A stretch of DNA of 64,000 bases from Actinoplanes sp. TBRC 11911 (GTDB lineage Bacteria; Actinomycetota; Actinomycetes; Mycobacteriales; Micromonosporaceae). The stretch spans positions 62,001 to 126,000 of the forward strand of contig NZ_JABBNC010000002.1 in assembly GCF_012933445.1 (NCBI RefSeq), read 5' to 3'. Below the pieces are notes generated by a model that was not told where the DNA came from, made no database searches, and worked only from the letters and a program-made list of their open reading frames with translations. This document shows positions 46,165-54,462 of this stretch, piece by piece. How positions within the stretch are numbered: the stretch's first letter is position 1; the number at the start of each line of letters is the position of its first letter. The translations under genes and the position numbers were made by a program.

Positions 46165-47444
46165 GGCGCCACCTCGTCCAGCCCGGCGACGTCGGTGTCC
46201 TTGTCCCGCCAGTCCCGGGGCAGCGAATGATCGAGCACGTCGTCCACCGTCACCGCACCGACCAGCCGGTTCGTCTGGTCGATGACCGGCATCGCGACCA
46301 GGTCGTACGTCGCCATCTGCTTGGTGATCACGCCGAGCGGGGTGGCCGGGCGCAGCGGCTCGATGTCGTTGTCGACGATGCCGCCGAGGATCGACGACGG
46401 CGGCTCCCGCAGCAGCCGCTGGAAATGCACCATGCCCAGGTACCGCCCGGTCGGCGTCGCGGACGGGGCACGCGCCACGAACACCTGGGCCGCCACCACC
46501 GCGGACAACTCCGGCTCCCGGATCCGGGCCAGCGCCTCGGCCACCGTGGCGTCCGGCGTCATGATCACCGGCTCCGAGGTCATCACCGCCCCCGCCGTAC
46601 CCGGCTGGTAGTTCATGAGCTGGCGGACCGGCGCGGCCTCCTCCGGCTCCATCAGGTCCAGCAGCACCGCCTGCTCGGTCTTGGGCAGCTCGCCCAGCAG
46701 GTCGGCGGCGTCATCCGGGTCCATCCGCTCCAGCACGTCGGCCGCCCGCTTGCGATCCAACCGCACCAGGATCTCCACCTGGTCGTGCTCGGGCAGCTCC
46801 TCCAGCACGTCGGCCAGCTGGCGGTCACTGAGCGCCGCCGCCACCTCGTTACGGCGGGTGTCCGGCAGATCCTGCAGGGCGTTCGCCATGTCCGCCGGCT
46901 TCATCTGCTCGAGCAGCGCGATCAGATTCGAGGTGCCCTGCGTGTCGGTCGGACCGAACAGGTTGAGCACCCGGTCCAGGTCGGCCTGGAAGACGTGACC
47001 GCGCCGGGTCAGCCGGCCGGTCAGCTCACGCACCCCGACCCGCGTCACCAGCCACTCGTTACTGCGGTTCTGCTCCATCGCGATGTCCACAACCGTGGCC
47101 GGTGTCCGGTTTTCTGAGCCGTCCTCGGGCACCACCGTGACCCGCCGGTCCAGCAGGTCCTCGACCACGAGCAGCTCGTTCGGCCGCTTCTCGAACCGGC
47201 GCAGATTCAGCATGCCGGTGCCGAGCACCGCGGCGTCCGCGTCCATCGACGTCACCCGCCCGATCGGCAGGAAGATCCGCCGCCGCAGCGCCATCTCGGC
47301 GACCAGCCCCACCACCTGCGGCGGCCGGTTCGTGGTCCGCAGCCGCACGACGGCATCCCGGACGCGCCCGACCCGGTCCCCGTTCGGGTCGAACACGGGC
47401 AGGCCGGCCAGCCGAGCCAGATATACCCGCGTCCCCATGGTCAT
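46161..47444 (-). CDS. PRC/MgtE-N/CBS domain protein
   Basis: 427-residue soluble protein: a PRC-barrel-like N-terminus (VYLARLAGLPVFDPNGDRVGRV), an MgtE intracellular N domain with the superhelix (LPEHDQVEILVRLDRKRAADVLERM) and two CBS domains (VMTSEPVIMTPDATVAEAL, MPVIDQTNRLVGAVTVDDVLD). It has no membrane channel part, so it is probably a Mg2+/nucleotide sensor rather than a transporter. Equivalent to Rv1232c. ATG 47444 has TAGGCT six bases upstream (leaderless). Confidence 0.88.
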   Translation of the reverse strand: MTMGTRVYLARLAGLPVFDPNGDRVGRVRDAVVRLRTTNRPPQVVGLVAEMALRRRIFLPIGRVTSMDADAAVLGTGMLNLRRFEKRPNELLVVEDLLDRRVTVVPEDGSENRTPATVVDIAMEQNRSNEWLVTRVGVRELTGRLTRRGHVFQADLDRVLNLFGPTDTQGTSNLIALLEQMKPADMANALQDLPDTRRNEVAAALSDRQLADVLEELPEHDQVEILVRLDRKRAADVLERMDPDDAADLLGELPKTEQAVLLDLMEPEEAAPVRQLMNYQPGTAGAVMTSEPVIMTPDATVAEALARIREPELSAVVAAQVFVARAPSATPTGRYLGMVHFQRLLREPPSSILGGIVDNDIEPLRPATPLGVITKQMATYDLVAMPVIDQTNRLVGAVTVDDVLDHSLPRDWRDKDTDVAGLDEVAP

Positions 47445-47471
47445 ATATTCAGCCTAGGTTAGGGTCCGGAC
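47445..47471. promoter_or_regulatory. Back-to-back leaderless promoters
   Basis: Minus strand: TAGGCT (47456-47451), six bases, then ATG 47444. Plus strand: TAGGGT (47460-47465), six bases, then ATG 47472. The two -10 hexamers are only 3 bp apart, so the polymerases should interfere and the genes may be reciprocally expressed. Confidence 0.65.
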
Positions 47472-48344
47472 ATGTCCACCGTGGCGTACGAGATCGTCGA
47501 CGTGTTCACCGATCGCCCGTTCGCGGGAAACCCCCTGGCAGTCGTGTACGGCGCCGCCGACCTCGCCGGTGACCAGATGCACACGCTGGCCCGCGAGTTC
47601 AACCTCGCCGAGACCGTTTTCGTGCTACCGCCGACCACCGATCAGGCGACCTACCGCGCCCGGATCTTCACCCCCGAGGCCGAGCTGCCGTTCGCCGGTC
47701 ACCCCAGCGTCGGCGCCGCGGTCACCTCCATGCGCCGCGGCCTGTTCGAGGCCGGCCCGGTGGTGCAGGAGTGCGGCGCGGGCCTGCTGCCGATCGAGGT
47801 CGGCCCGTCCTCCGCGGTCCTGACCGGCGGCACCCCCACGCTGGGCGAGCCACTCGATCCCGCCGAGCTGCTGGCGATGGCCGGTCTGGGTGCCGACGCC
47901 TACGCCGGCTCCGACCTGGCTGCCCCACGTTCCGCCGGGTGCGGCCTGCCCTGGGTGTTCCTTCCCGTACGCCGTGACGCCCTGCCCGCGATCCGCATCG
48001 ACGACGTGGCAGCGGCTCGCCTGGGCGTCACCGAGCTGTCCGTCTTCTCCTGGGAGGACGGCGAGGCGCGAGCGCGCGTCTTCGTCCCCGGCGCCGCCGT
48101 CCCCGAGGACCCGGCCACCGGCTCCGCCGCCCTGGGCCTGGGCGTCTGGCTGGTCGCGTCGGCCCTGCTCCCACCCGAGGGCACGTCCACCTACCGCATC
48201 CACCAGGGCATCGAGATGGGCCGCCCGTCCTTGCTGGAATGCACGGTAACCGCCGCCGCGGGCGCAGCCACCTCGGCAACGGTGGCCGGCCACGTCGCTC
48301 CGATAGCCAGGGGCGAGATCACCGTCCCACCCTTCATCGGCTAA
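47472..48344 (+). CDS. PhzF family isomerase/epimerase-like protein
   Basis: 290 residues with the duplicated diaminopimelate-epimerase-like fold of PhzF proteins: YEIVDVFTDRPFAGNPLAVV at the start, EFNLAETVFVLPP, IFTPEAELPFAGHPSVGAA (with catalytic-type Glu in NLAETVF) and VPEDPATGSAALGLG. Substrate unknown; no phenazine genes are near. Leaderless start at ATG 47472. The downstream 660 bp is gene-poor. Confidence 0.9.
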   Translation: MSTVAYEIVDVFTDRPFAGNPLAVVYGAADLAGDQMHTLAREFNLAETVFVLPPTTDQATYRARIFTPEAELPFAGHPSVGAAVTSMRRGLFEAGPVVQECGAGLLPIEVGPSSAVLTGGTPTLGEPLDPAELLAMAGLGADAYAGSDLAAPRSAGCGLPWVFLPVRRDALPAIRIDDVAAARLGVTELSVFSWEDGEARARVFVPGAAVPEDPATGSAALGLGVWLVASALLPPEGTSTYRIHQGIEMGRPSLLECTVTAAAGAATSATVAGHVAPIARGEITVPPFIG

Positions 48345-49006
48345 CAACCCGGCCAGTTTCCACAACAGCCCCCCGTCCACAGGCCCCCCACCACCCCCAC
48401 CCCATTTCCGCGATAATGCAAGGCGGGGGCACCCCCAGGGAGGGTGGGCTCTGAGGTTTGGGGCCATGATCGGTAGGCGCCGCCGCGTGGCAACGGATGC
48501 TGGCCACTATGGCCGTTTTGTCCCCCGCGTCATGGTTGCCCCCGCAGCCTTACGGCGTTTTACGCGAGAATTTTGAGACCTTGGAGAGTTGTGGTCGATA
48601 TGTGGGCGCAACTCTCCAAGGTCTCGAAATCAACCGACATTCGCGAGTCACAAAGGCTGCCATATGTGGGCAGAGCAACCGTCCTTTTTGGACCAACGTC
48701 CACATTGTGAGCCTCAGCGTTCGAATCATGAGAATGCTCAGGGGTGCATCCTCGTGTGCCAGCGCCCCCGGCGCTAGCTCAGCCGAGTAAGGCATGCCAT
48801 ACCAGGATGAATCGGACACCCGTCGCCGATCAGTGCATCCGGCGGCAGGAGGGTGCGGTTTCGTAGCCCTGAACGCAGGCGCGGGTGATCGTCGCGCCGG
48901 AAATCCTCGGGACGATCGGCCAGATACCCGCAAACCCCTGCCCGGCCATCCCGATCACCATGCTCGACCAGCCGTACCCCTCCGGGCGGCAGCGCCATGA
49001 CGCGCG
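48345..49006. other. Lower-GC gene-poor region
   Basis: About 660 bp with visibly lower GC than the rest. It contains a 22-bp inverted repeat (48570-48630), a CTGCC/GGCAG mini-hairpin near 48658-48674, AGCGCC/GGCGCT near 48764-48778, and a decayed-looking minus-strand frame at 48774-48998 with no recognised family. No credible gene. Confidence 0.6.
48570..48630. repeat. Long inverted repeat (22-bp arms, 17-nt loop)
   Basis: GAGACCTTGGAGAGTTG (48575-48591) and its exact complement (48609-48625) form 17-bp perfect arms, extended to 22 bp with one mismatch (ATTTT/GAAAT side). No T tract typical of a terminator follows directly. Might encode a structured RNA or be a dispersed palindromic element. 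Confidence 0.85.
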
Positions 49007-49501
49007 CTAACGGCGCCGGACTTTGTGCAGCTTGAACGGGCGCTTCACCGGGACGGTCGCCGGGGTGTCGCGCAGTGGCTCCGCACCTGAGCTCGAAGAC
49101 AGGTCCGGCGCGGTGACCGCTTTATCCTGATCCGGGGTTAGCCGCACAACGGAAGCGCCGGACGACACCCACCGCGCGATCAACTGATCGGCCGTGCCGG
49201 AGGCGTTCAGGCGCTTCGAAGCCAGCTGCGGCGCGACCGTCTCCCAATCCTCGCTGCCCGGCTGCACACGCGCGACCGCCATCTCGCTGACCACGATCAA
49301 GCCGCCGTTGTCGCCGCGCAACCGCACCTCCACCCGGCGCGCGTCGGCCAGCCCGGGAGCGAACTGCTCACCAGGCCCACTCACCACGATCAGCGCGCCG
49401 TCCAGGGGCATGCACCACAGCGCCAGGGCGGGCGCGCCGCCGACCGAGATCCAGGCGAGCGTGGCCTTCTTCAGAGCCTCTTCGAGAACCGCGGCGGTCA
49501 C
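49007..49501 (-). CDS. Conserved hypothetical protein
   Basis: 164 residues, soluble, with beta-rich N-terminus (ATLAWISVGGAPALALWCMPLDGALIVVSGPG) followed by VEVRLRGDNGGLIVVSEM; the C-terminal tail is disordered and basic (KRPFKLHKVRRR). The fold may be split-barrel-like, but no family is certain. GTG start overlaps the stop of the HAD gene by four bases, so it is translated from the same mRNA. Confidence 0.6.
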   Translation of the reverse strand: MTAAVLEEALKKATLAWISVGGAPALALWCMPLDGALIVVSGPGEQFAPGLADARRVEVRLRGDNGGLIVVSEMAVARVQPGSEDWETVAPQLASKRLNASGTADQLIARWVSSGASVVRLTPDQDKAVTAPDLSSSSGAEPLRDTPATVPVKRPFKLHKVRRR

Positions 49502-50214
49502 CCGGCGATCCTATGTCCCGCTGTCACCAGGGTGCGGTCGACGAGGCCGACGATCTCGGTGAGGGAGCGGACCGTACGGCCGGCGAAGTTGGTGTCCGCG
49601 TCGAAGACCAGGTGGTTCGCGAGATCGGGGGCGGCCAGACGTACCGGCGTCATGCCGACCGCTGCGGCGCCGCTGAGTTCGTGGCTGCCGCCGTCGCCCA
49701 CGTAGAGGCATTCGCGAGGCTGGACGCCCAGCTCGGCACACGCGGCCAGATAGATCTTCGGGTCCGGCTTGCACACGCCGAGGCGTACGGAATAGATCTT
49801 GGCGTCCAGCAGGGGCGCGACCGGCAGGCTCGGCAGGAAGGCCGGGAGCTCGTGGGTGCAGTCGCTGATCAGGGCGGTGGCCAGGCCGCGCCGCCGGAGG
49901 GCGGTCAGCACGCTCACCGCGTCGGACCGTAACCGCGTGTCAGCCCGCAGCGCGTTCACCCGGGCCGGCACCGCGGCACGCACCTGGGACGCCTGGGGGC
50001 GGCCGCCGGCCTGCTCGATGACCCATCGTAGGGTTGCCTCCGCGGAGCCGTACCGGCCTCGCGCCCGCGCCCGGAACGTTCGATCGAGGACGCCGCGCAC
50101 GGCCTCGGGCTCGACGCCCAGGGACCGGGCGAGCTCGGCGTGCTGCGGACCGCGCTGGACAGATCGGGTTAACGTGCCGAAAAAGTCAAACACGACCGCA
50201 CCGTATGCGGGCAT
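49498..50214 (-). CDS. HAD superfamily hydrolase
   Basis: 238-residue phosphatase-like enzyme: motif I VVFDFFGTLT (nucleophile D, general acid replaced by F as in haloacid dehalogenase relatives), motif II ALISDCTHEL, motif III CKPDPKIY and motif IV YVGDGGSHELSGA. A helical cap lies between I and II. ATG 50214; GGGAGG about ten bases upstream. First gene of a two-gene unit. Substrate unknown. Confidence 0.85.
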   Translation of the reverse strand: MPAYGAVVFDFFGTLTRSVQRGPQHAELARSLGVEPEAVRGVLDRTFRARARGRYGSAEATLRWVIEQAGGRPQASQVRAAVPARVNALRADTRLRSDAVSVLTALRRRGLATALISDCTHELPAFLPSLPVAPLLDAKIYSVRLGVCKPDPKIYLAACAELGVQPRECLYVGDGGSHELSGAAAVGMTPVRLAAPDLANHLVFDADTNFAGRTVRSLTEIVGLVDRTLVTAGHRIAG

Positions 50215-50352
50215 GGTAAACCAGCCTCCCGGGCATTGACGGGTGGAAAGTGGGCAGGAGAAAACCTCGTGACTGTAACGACACCCTCACTTTCCGTTCA
50301 ATAGCGATCGACAAACGGTGCTGCTCAGTGACGCAAGAAGCGACCCCCGGGG

Positions 50353-51282
50353 ATGAATGAGCGTTCATCGCCGCAAGGGCCCGCATTGCCAACCGTTCTC
50401 GCGCTCACGGTCGCGGTTCTCGCGGTCTCCTCGTCGGCGCCGCTGATCGCGTTCGCGGCCGCTCCGGCGCTGGCCATCGCGTTCTGGCGGAACGCGATCG
50501 CGTCCGTGGTGCTGACCCCGATCACGTTCGGGCCGCGGCGCACCGAGATCCGCGGGATCACCCGCCGTGACGCCTTGTTCTGCGTGCTCGCCGGGGTGGC
50601 GCTGGCCGCGCACTTCGGCACCTGGATGCCGAGCGTGCAACTCGGCTCGGTGGCGACCGCGACCGCGCTGGTCGCGACCCAGCCGGTCTGGCAGGGGCTG
50701 ATCGCGATGATCCAGGGCCGGCGGCCGTCGCGGGCGGGCTGGCTCGGCATCGCGCTCGCGGTGATCGGCGCCGCGTGGGCCACCGGCGTCGACGTGAGCG
50801 TCTCGGGTCAGGCCGTGTTCGCCGACGTGCTCGCGCTGCTCGGCGGCATCGCGGCGGCCCTCTACACCGCGCTCGGCGAACGGTCGCGTGCCCGGCTCAG
50901 CACCACGACGTACACCTGGATCTGTTATGGCACGTGCGCGATCCTGCTGCTGGTCGTCTGCCTGAGCGCCGGGATCCAGCTGACCGGCTTCGACGGGCGT
51001 ACGTGGGCAGCGATCTTGGCCATTGTGGCGGGCGCGCAGCTGCTGGGGCACTCGATGTTCAACTACGCGCTGCAGCACACGTCGGCGACCACGGTGAGCG
51101 TGCTGATCCTGCTGGAGGTGCCCGGCGCCGCCCTGATCGCCTGGCTTTGGCTGGGTCAGACGCCCGAGCCGGCGGCGCTTCCCGGCCTGGCGATCCTGCT
51201 GTCCGGGGTGGTCGTCGTGGTGCTCGGCGCCGCCCGCGAGCGTCAGGCGCAGCTCGCGCTGACCCCCGGCCTAGCCGACTGA
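50353..51282 (+). CDS. EamA/DMT family transporter
   Basis: Ten-helix drug/metabolite transporter of 309 residues with two EamA repeats (first about 10-140, second 152-295). Conserved features include NAIASVVLTPITF, ATALVATQPVWQGL, and HTSATTVSVLILLEVPGAALIAWLWLGQ in the second repeat. Probably exports small metabolites. ATG 50353 follows a GGGG run. Divergent from the HAD gene across 138 bp. Confidence 0.88.
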   Translation: MNERSSPQGPALPTVLALTVAVLAVSSSAPLIAFAAAPALAIAFWRNAIASVVLTPITFGPRRTEIRGITRRDALFCVLAGVALAAHFGTWMPSVQLGSVATATALVATQPVWQGLIAMIQGRRPSRAGWLGIALAVIGAAWATGVDVSVSGQAVFADVLALLGGIAAALYTALGERSRARLSTTTYTWICYGTCAILLLVVCLSAGIQLTGFDGRTWAAILAIVAGAQLLGHSMFNYALQHTSATTVSVLILLEVPGAALIAWLWLGQTPEPAALPGLAILLSGVVVVVLGAARERQAQLALTPGLAD

Positions 51283-51357
51283 CCGCCTCGATCGTTTAGC
51301 CCTCCGGGGCCGTTGCCTGGCGTGCCGCGTCCGGCTCCGGTAGAGAGGGGGAATGCG

Positions 51358-51948
51358 ATGCGCCGCGGTCGATTCGGGGCAGTCCTTCTGCTGGCGGTTC
51401 TCATGACCGGCGGTTGTGCCGACGAGGAGCCGAACTCGATCGACGAGGCCGGTGTGATCGGCGGCTGGGCCACCGCCGGTTGCGGACTCACCCGCCTTCC
51501 CGCGTACGCCTCCGGCATGCCGATCACCCCCGCCAAGCTGAACGCCGTGATGACCGAGATCGAGAAGGCCGGGCGCCGTGACTACGCGGACAGCTATGCC
51601 GGGCTTTCGGTCGATCAGGAGCACGTACGCGCGTACGTCTACCGGGTTCCGTCGGTGACCTTCGACGATTTCATCCGCCGGACCGCCGAGGATGTGTGCA
51701 TTCTGGTCCGAGACGCGGCTAACACGGCCGTCGACCTGTCCTACTGGCATGACCGGGTGCTGGCCGACCTCGCGTACTGGACCCACGAAGGCGTCCGCAT
51801 CGTCTCGGTCGGGGCCCGGCACGACGGCTCGGCTGTGGACATCGGCACCCGCGACGTGGAACGCGCCCGCCGCGAGCTGTCGGCCCGTTACGGAGCGCGA
51901 GCGCCGCTGCACTTCCTCGAGGAGGGCCCGGTCCGCCCCTTGGACTGA
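51358..51948 (+). CDS. Putative lipoprotein
   Basis: 196 residues with a lipoprotein signal: basic n-region MRRGRFG, hydrophobic core AVLLLAVLM and lipobox LMTGGC|A. The mature part is unrecognised and has a central [13 protein letters not shown] segment. Anchored to the outer face of the membrane. ATG 51358 with GAGGGGG upstream is preferred over GTG 51313, which would put the signal peptide too far in. Confidence 0.75.
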   Translation: MRRGRFGAVLLLAVLMTGGCADEEPNSIDEAGVIGGWATAGCGLTRLPAYASGMPITPAKLNAVMTEIEKAGRRDYADSYAGLSVDQEHVRAYVYRVPSVTFDDFIRRTAEDVCILVRDAANTAVDLSYWHDRVLADLAYWTHEGVRIVSVGARHDGSAVDIGTRDVERARRELSARYGARAPLHFLEEGPVRPLD

Positions 51949-52132
51949 CTTTCCTGTCCACCCCTACCGAACGCGCTTTACGCCACATACCCCGCAATGT
52001 TGCTCTGGGTTGCGGGACACGGCAGGATCGCCGCATGGTCTTCGACGCCCGCGTCGCCGGCGCCAGCCGTCCCGCTTCGTCTTCGGGGGCCTCACCTTTG
52101 GAGGCTTCGGAAGTCTCACCTGTGGAGGGGAA

Positions 52133-52930
52133 ATGACCGAGACGGAAACAACGGCGGACGAGGCACCCGTCACACTGCGTCTGGACGGCAAGATCGCGTT
52201 GGTGACCGGGGCGGGCAGTCCCGACGGCATCGGCTACGCGACCGCACGCCGCCTGCGTGACCTGGGCGCCCGTGTGGCGATCGTGTCCACTACGCGGCGT
52301 ATTCACGACCGCGCGGCGGAACTGGGCGTCACCGGCTTCGTGGCCGACCTGACCGACGAGGCCGAGGTGGGCGCCCTGGCCGACGCGATCACCGACCAGC
52401 TCGGCGACGTCGAGGTGCTGGTCAACAACGCCGGCCTGGCGAGCCGGGCCTCGCCGGAGGTGTTGCGCCCGGTCTCGCAGCTCACCTACGACGAGTGGAA
52501 AGCCGAGATCGACCGCAACCTGAGCACGGCGTTCCTGTGCAGCCGGGCGTTCCAGGGCGGCATGGCCGAGCGGGGCTGGGGCCGCATCGTCAACCTGGCG
52601 GCCACCGCGGGCCCGGTGAACGCACTGCCCACCGAGGCGGCGTACGCGGCGGCGAAGGCCGGCGTCGTCGGCCTGACCAGGGCGCTGGCGATGGAACTGG
52701 TCGCCGACGGCGTGAACGTCAACTGCGTGGCCCCCGGCACGATCTACACGGCGGCCTCCACGGTCACCGAGATCAAACAAGGCCTGGGTACGCCGATAGG
52801 CCGCCCCGGAACCCCCGACGAGGTGGCCGCCGCGATCGCGTTCCTGTGCTCCCCGGCCGCCTCGTACATCACCGGCCAGATGCTGGTGGTCGACGGCGGC
52901 AACAGCGTCCGGGAGGCGGAGTTCCGCTGA
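52133..52930 (+). CDS. Short-chain dehydrogenase/reductase
   Basis: Classical SDR of 265 residues using NAD(P): [17 protein letters not shown] (cofactor loop), [13 protein letters not shown], catalytic Y-x-x-x-K in [13 protein letters not shown], and VNCVAPGTI. FabG-like reductase; substrate unknown. ATG 52133 with GGAGGGG five bases upstream. The upstream 185 bp contains a 14-bp direct repeat (CTCACCTNTGGAGG at 52091 and 52115), so the ribosome-binding sequence is duplicated. Confidence 0.9.
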   Translation: MTETETTADEAPVTLRLDGKIALVTGAGSPDGIGYATARRLRDLGARVAIVSTTRRIHDRAAELGVTGFVADLTDEAEVGALADAITDQLGDVEVLVNNAGLASRASPEVLRPVSQLTYDEWKAEIDRNLSTAFLCSRAFQGGMAERGWGRIVNLAATAGPVNALPTEAAYAAAKAGVVGLTRALAMELVADGVNVNCVAPGTIYTAASTVTEIKQGLGTPIGRPGTPDEVAAAIAFLCSPAASYITGQMLVVDGGNSVREAEFR

Positions 52931-52941
52931 CCGTGCCATCC

Positions 52942-52966
52942 GGGCCGGCCCGCCGTGGGCCGGCCC
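52942..52966. terminator. Terminator between convergent SDR and DUF4190 genes
   Basis: GGGCCGGCCC (52942-52951) and GGGCCGGCCC (52957-52966), each self-complementary, form a hairpin over GCCGT. Confidence 0.7.
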
Positions 52967-52975
52967 GCATGCGTG

Positions 52976-53680
52976 TCAGAAAGTGCCAGTGGCGCCGTCG
53001 GTGAAGGCGACCGCGATGAGCACCCCGTAGCCGACGCAGAGCAGTAGCCCGACCGCGGTGAAGGCGTACCCGATCGCGAGCCCCGCGGTGGCCAGCCCGC
53101 CACCTTCTTCGCCGCTGTCCCGGATCTGCCGCTTCGCGAGGTGCCCCATGACAACCCCAGCGACCGGAAACACAAACGCGAACACCAGCGAGAGGATCGC
53201 CAGGGTGTTCGTGGGTTTGACGGCCCCGTAGGCGGGAGCCCCATAGGCGGGCGGCACCCCGTAGGGCGGTTGCCCGTACGCCTGATTGGCACCCGTCGCG
53301 TAGCCCCCACCGGGGGTGTGCGAGTGGGCCGGCGGCGTGTAGGGGTCGGGCGCCCCGGCTGCCGGCGCGTAGGGGTCGGGCGCCTCGGCTGGCGGCGCGT
53401 ACGGGCTGGGCGCTCCGGCTGCCGGCGTGTAGGGGCTGGGCGCCCCGGCTGGCGGCGCGTAGGGGCTGGCCGCCCCGCCCGGCGGCGTGGACGCGTCGGG
53501 TGTCCCGTATGGCTGCCCGAAGCCCCCTGGCGCTTGTCCCGGTTGCCCGTAATACGCGGTCGGATCCGGCTGTCCGGGCGCGGCCTCGCCGGAGAAGGCC
53601 CGCGTCGGATCCATCGGCGGCACGGAGGGCTGCGGTGTCTGCGCAGGCTCCGGCGGACCACCGGGCGGCGGATATGTCAT
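52976..53680 (-). CDS. DUF4190 membrane protein with Pro-rich repeat N-terminus
   Basis: 234 residues. The first 155 are Pro/Gly/Tyr/Ala-rich, with five ten-residue units of the GAPSPYAPPA type. The C-terminal DUF4190 part has two membrane helices (LAILSLVFAFVFPVAGVVMGHLA and LAIGYAFTAVGLLLCVGYGVLIAVAF) around the KRQIRDSGEEGGGLA loop. Typical abundant actinobacterial membrane protein of unknown role. ATG 53680 with AGGAGGAG six bases upstream. Confidence 0.85.
   Translation of the reverse strand: MTYPPPGGPPEPAQTPQPSVPPMDPTRAFSGEAAPGQPDPTAYYGQPGQAPGGFGQPYGTPDASTPPGGAASPYAPPAGAPSPYTPAAGAPSPYAPPAEAPDPYAPAAGAPDPYTPPAHSHTPGGGYATGANQAYGQPPYGVPPAYGAPAYGAVKPTNTLAILSLVFAFVFPVAGVVMGHLAKRQIRDSGEEGGGLATAGLAIGYAFTAVGLLLCVGYGVLIAVAFTDGATGTF
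53337..53486. repeat. 30-bp tandem repeat in the DUF4190 gene
   Basis: Five imperfect 30-bp units start at 53337, 53367, 53397, 53427 and 53457. They are in frame and encode the ten-residue Pro/Ala/Tyr repeats. Confidence 0.88.
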
Positions 53681-53700
53681 AGAAGCTCCTCCTAGTTCCC

Positions 53701-54007
53701 CGGAACCGTACTAGTCCCACCGAAACCGGAGCACACGTTATTCGATACCCCCGAAAACAAGAGCCATTTTCCCGTTCAGCCCGCAGCGGTCCGCGGCCGC
53801 GTCGTCGCGCCGCCCAGCCGGACGGCGCTCGCCATGCGAAGCCGTCCGCTCCGGCGGGTGGCTGAGGCGGAAGCTGCCAGCTCGGAGATGTTCGCTGTGC
53901 CGAGGTGGTTGAGCGGCGTTGGAGGCAGGCCCCGGGCGCGAGGTCGTCTGCGCGGGTTGCTGCGGCGCGTGAGTTGGCTTGGCCCCAGGCGGGCGCGGCG
54001 CAAGGGG
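53701..54007. other. Intergenic region without recognisable gene
   Basis: About 300 bp between the divergent-pointing DUF4190 start and the end of the CoA-binding gene. A plus-strand frame at 53834-54178 runs antisense into the CoA-binding gene, is arginine-rich and has no ribosome site; I see no real feature. Confidence 0.5.
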
Positions 54008-54415
54008 TCAGCGGAGCTTTGTCAGCGCGGCTGCTGCTCGTTCGACCGCTATGCAGCGGTCCTCTACGTAGTCGATGCCGGCCTCCTCAGCCGAGCGGCG
54101 GGCCTCGGTGGAGATGATGCCTGTCTGGAGCCACACGGCCGGGGCCTTGATCTCGATGGCCTGGCGTACGACCTCTAAGGCGTCGTGGGATGGGCGGAAG
54201 ATGTTGACTAAGTCGATGGGCTCGTCGATGTCGGCCAAGGTGGGGACCGTTTTGAGGCCGAAGATCTCGTCGGTGAAGGGGTTCACGGGGATGATTCGCC
54301 AGCCGTGGCGGAGGATCTGGCGGGGGACCGAGTGAGCCGACTTTGACGGGTCACGGGACGCGCCGACGACGGCTATGACGTTGGCATCCGCCAGAATCTG
54401 TTGTGCAGTTCTCAC
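54008..54415 (-). CDS. CoA-binding domain protein
   Basis: 135-residue Rossmann-fold protein of the CoA_binding_2 family (YccU-like): VIAVVGASRDPSKSAHSVPR binds the nucleotide, followed by IIPVNPFTDEIFG, DLVNIFRP and APAVWLQTGI, with a conserved cysteine in VEDRCIAVE. May bind CoA or be involved in protein CoAlation; role unknown. GTG 54415 has TAATGT seven bases upstream and no Shine-Dalgarno (leaderless). Confidence 0.88.
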   Translation of the reverse strand: MRTAQQILADANVIAVVGASRDPSKSAHSVPRQILRHGWRIIPVNPFTDEIFGLKTVPTLADIDEPIDLVNIFRPSHDALEVVRQAIEIKAPAVWLQTGIISTEARRSAEEAGIDYVEDRCIAVERAAAALTKLR

Positions 54416-54462
54416 TCCATCGACATTAGTCTCGCTCCCGTCTCCGCCGTCAGATCAGTTGG

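Noticed and set aside
48497-48933. Open frames on both strands across the palindrome
   Set aside because: The inverted repeat keeps both frames open by chance; there is no ribosome site or family resemblance.
48774-48998. Minus-strand frame of 74 codons, possible pseudogene
   Set aside because: Sequence looks protein-like in part, but no family could be recognised, so it is not called.
53834-54178. 114-codon plus-strand frame
   Set aside because: Arg-rich with no ribosome site, and it runs into the CoA-binding gene on the other strand.
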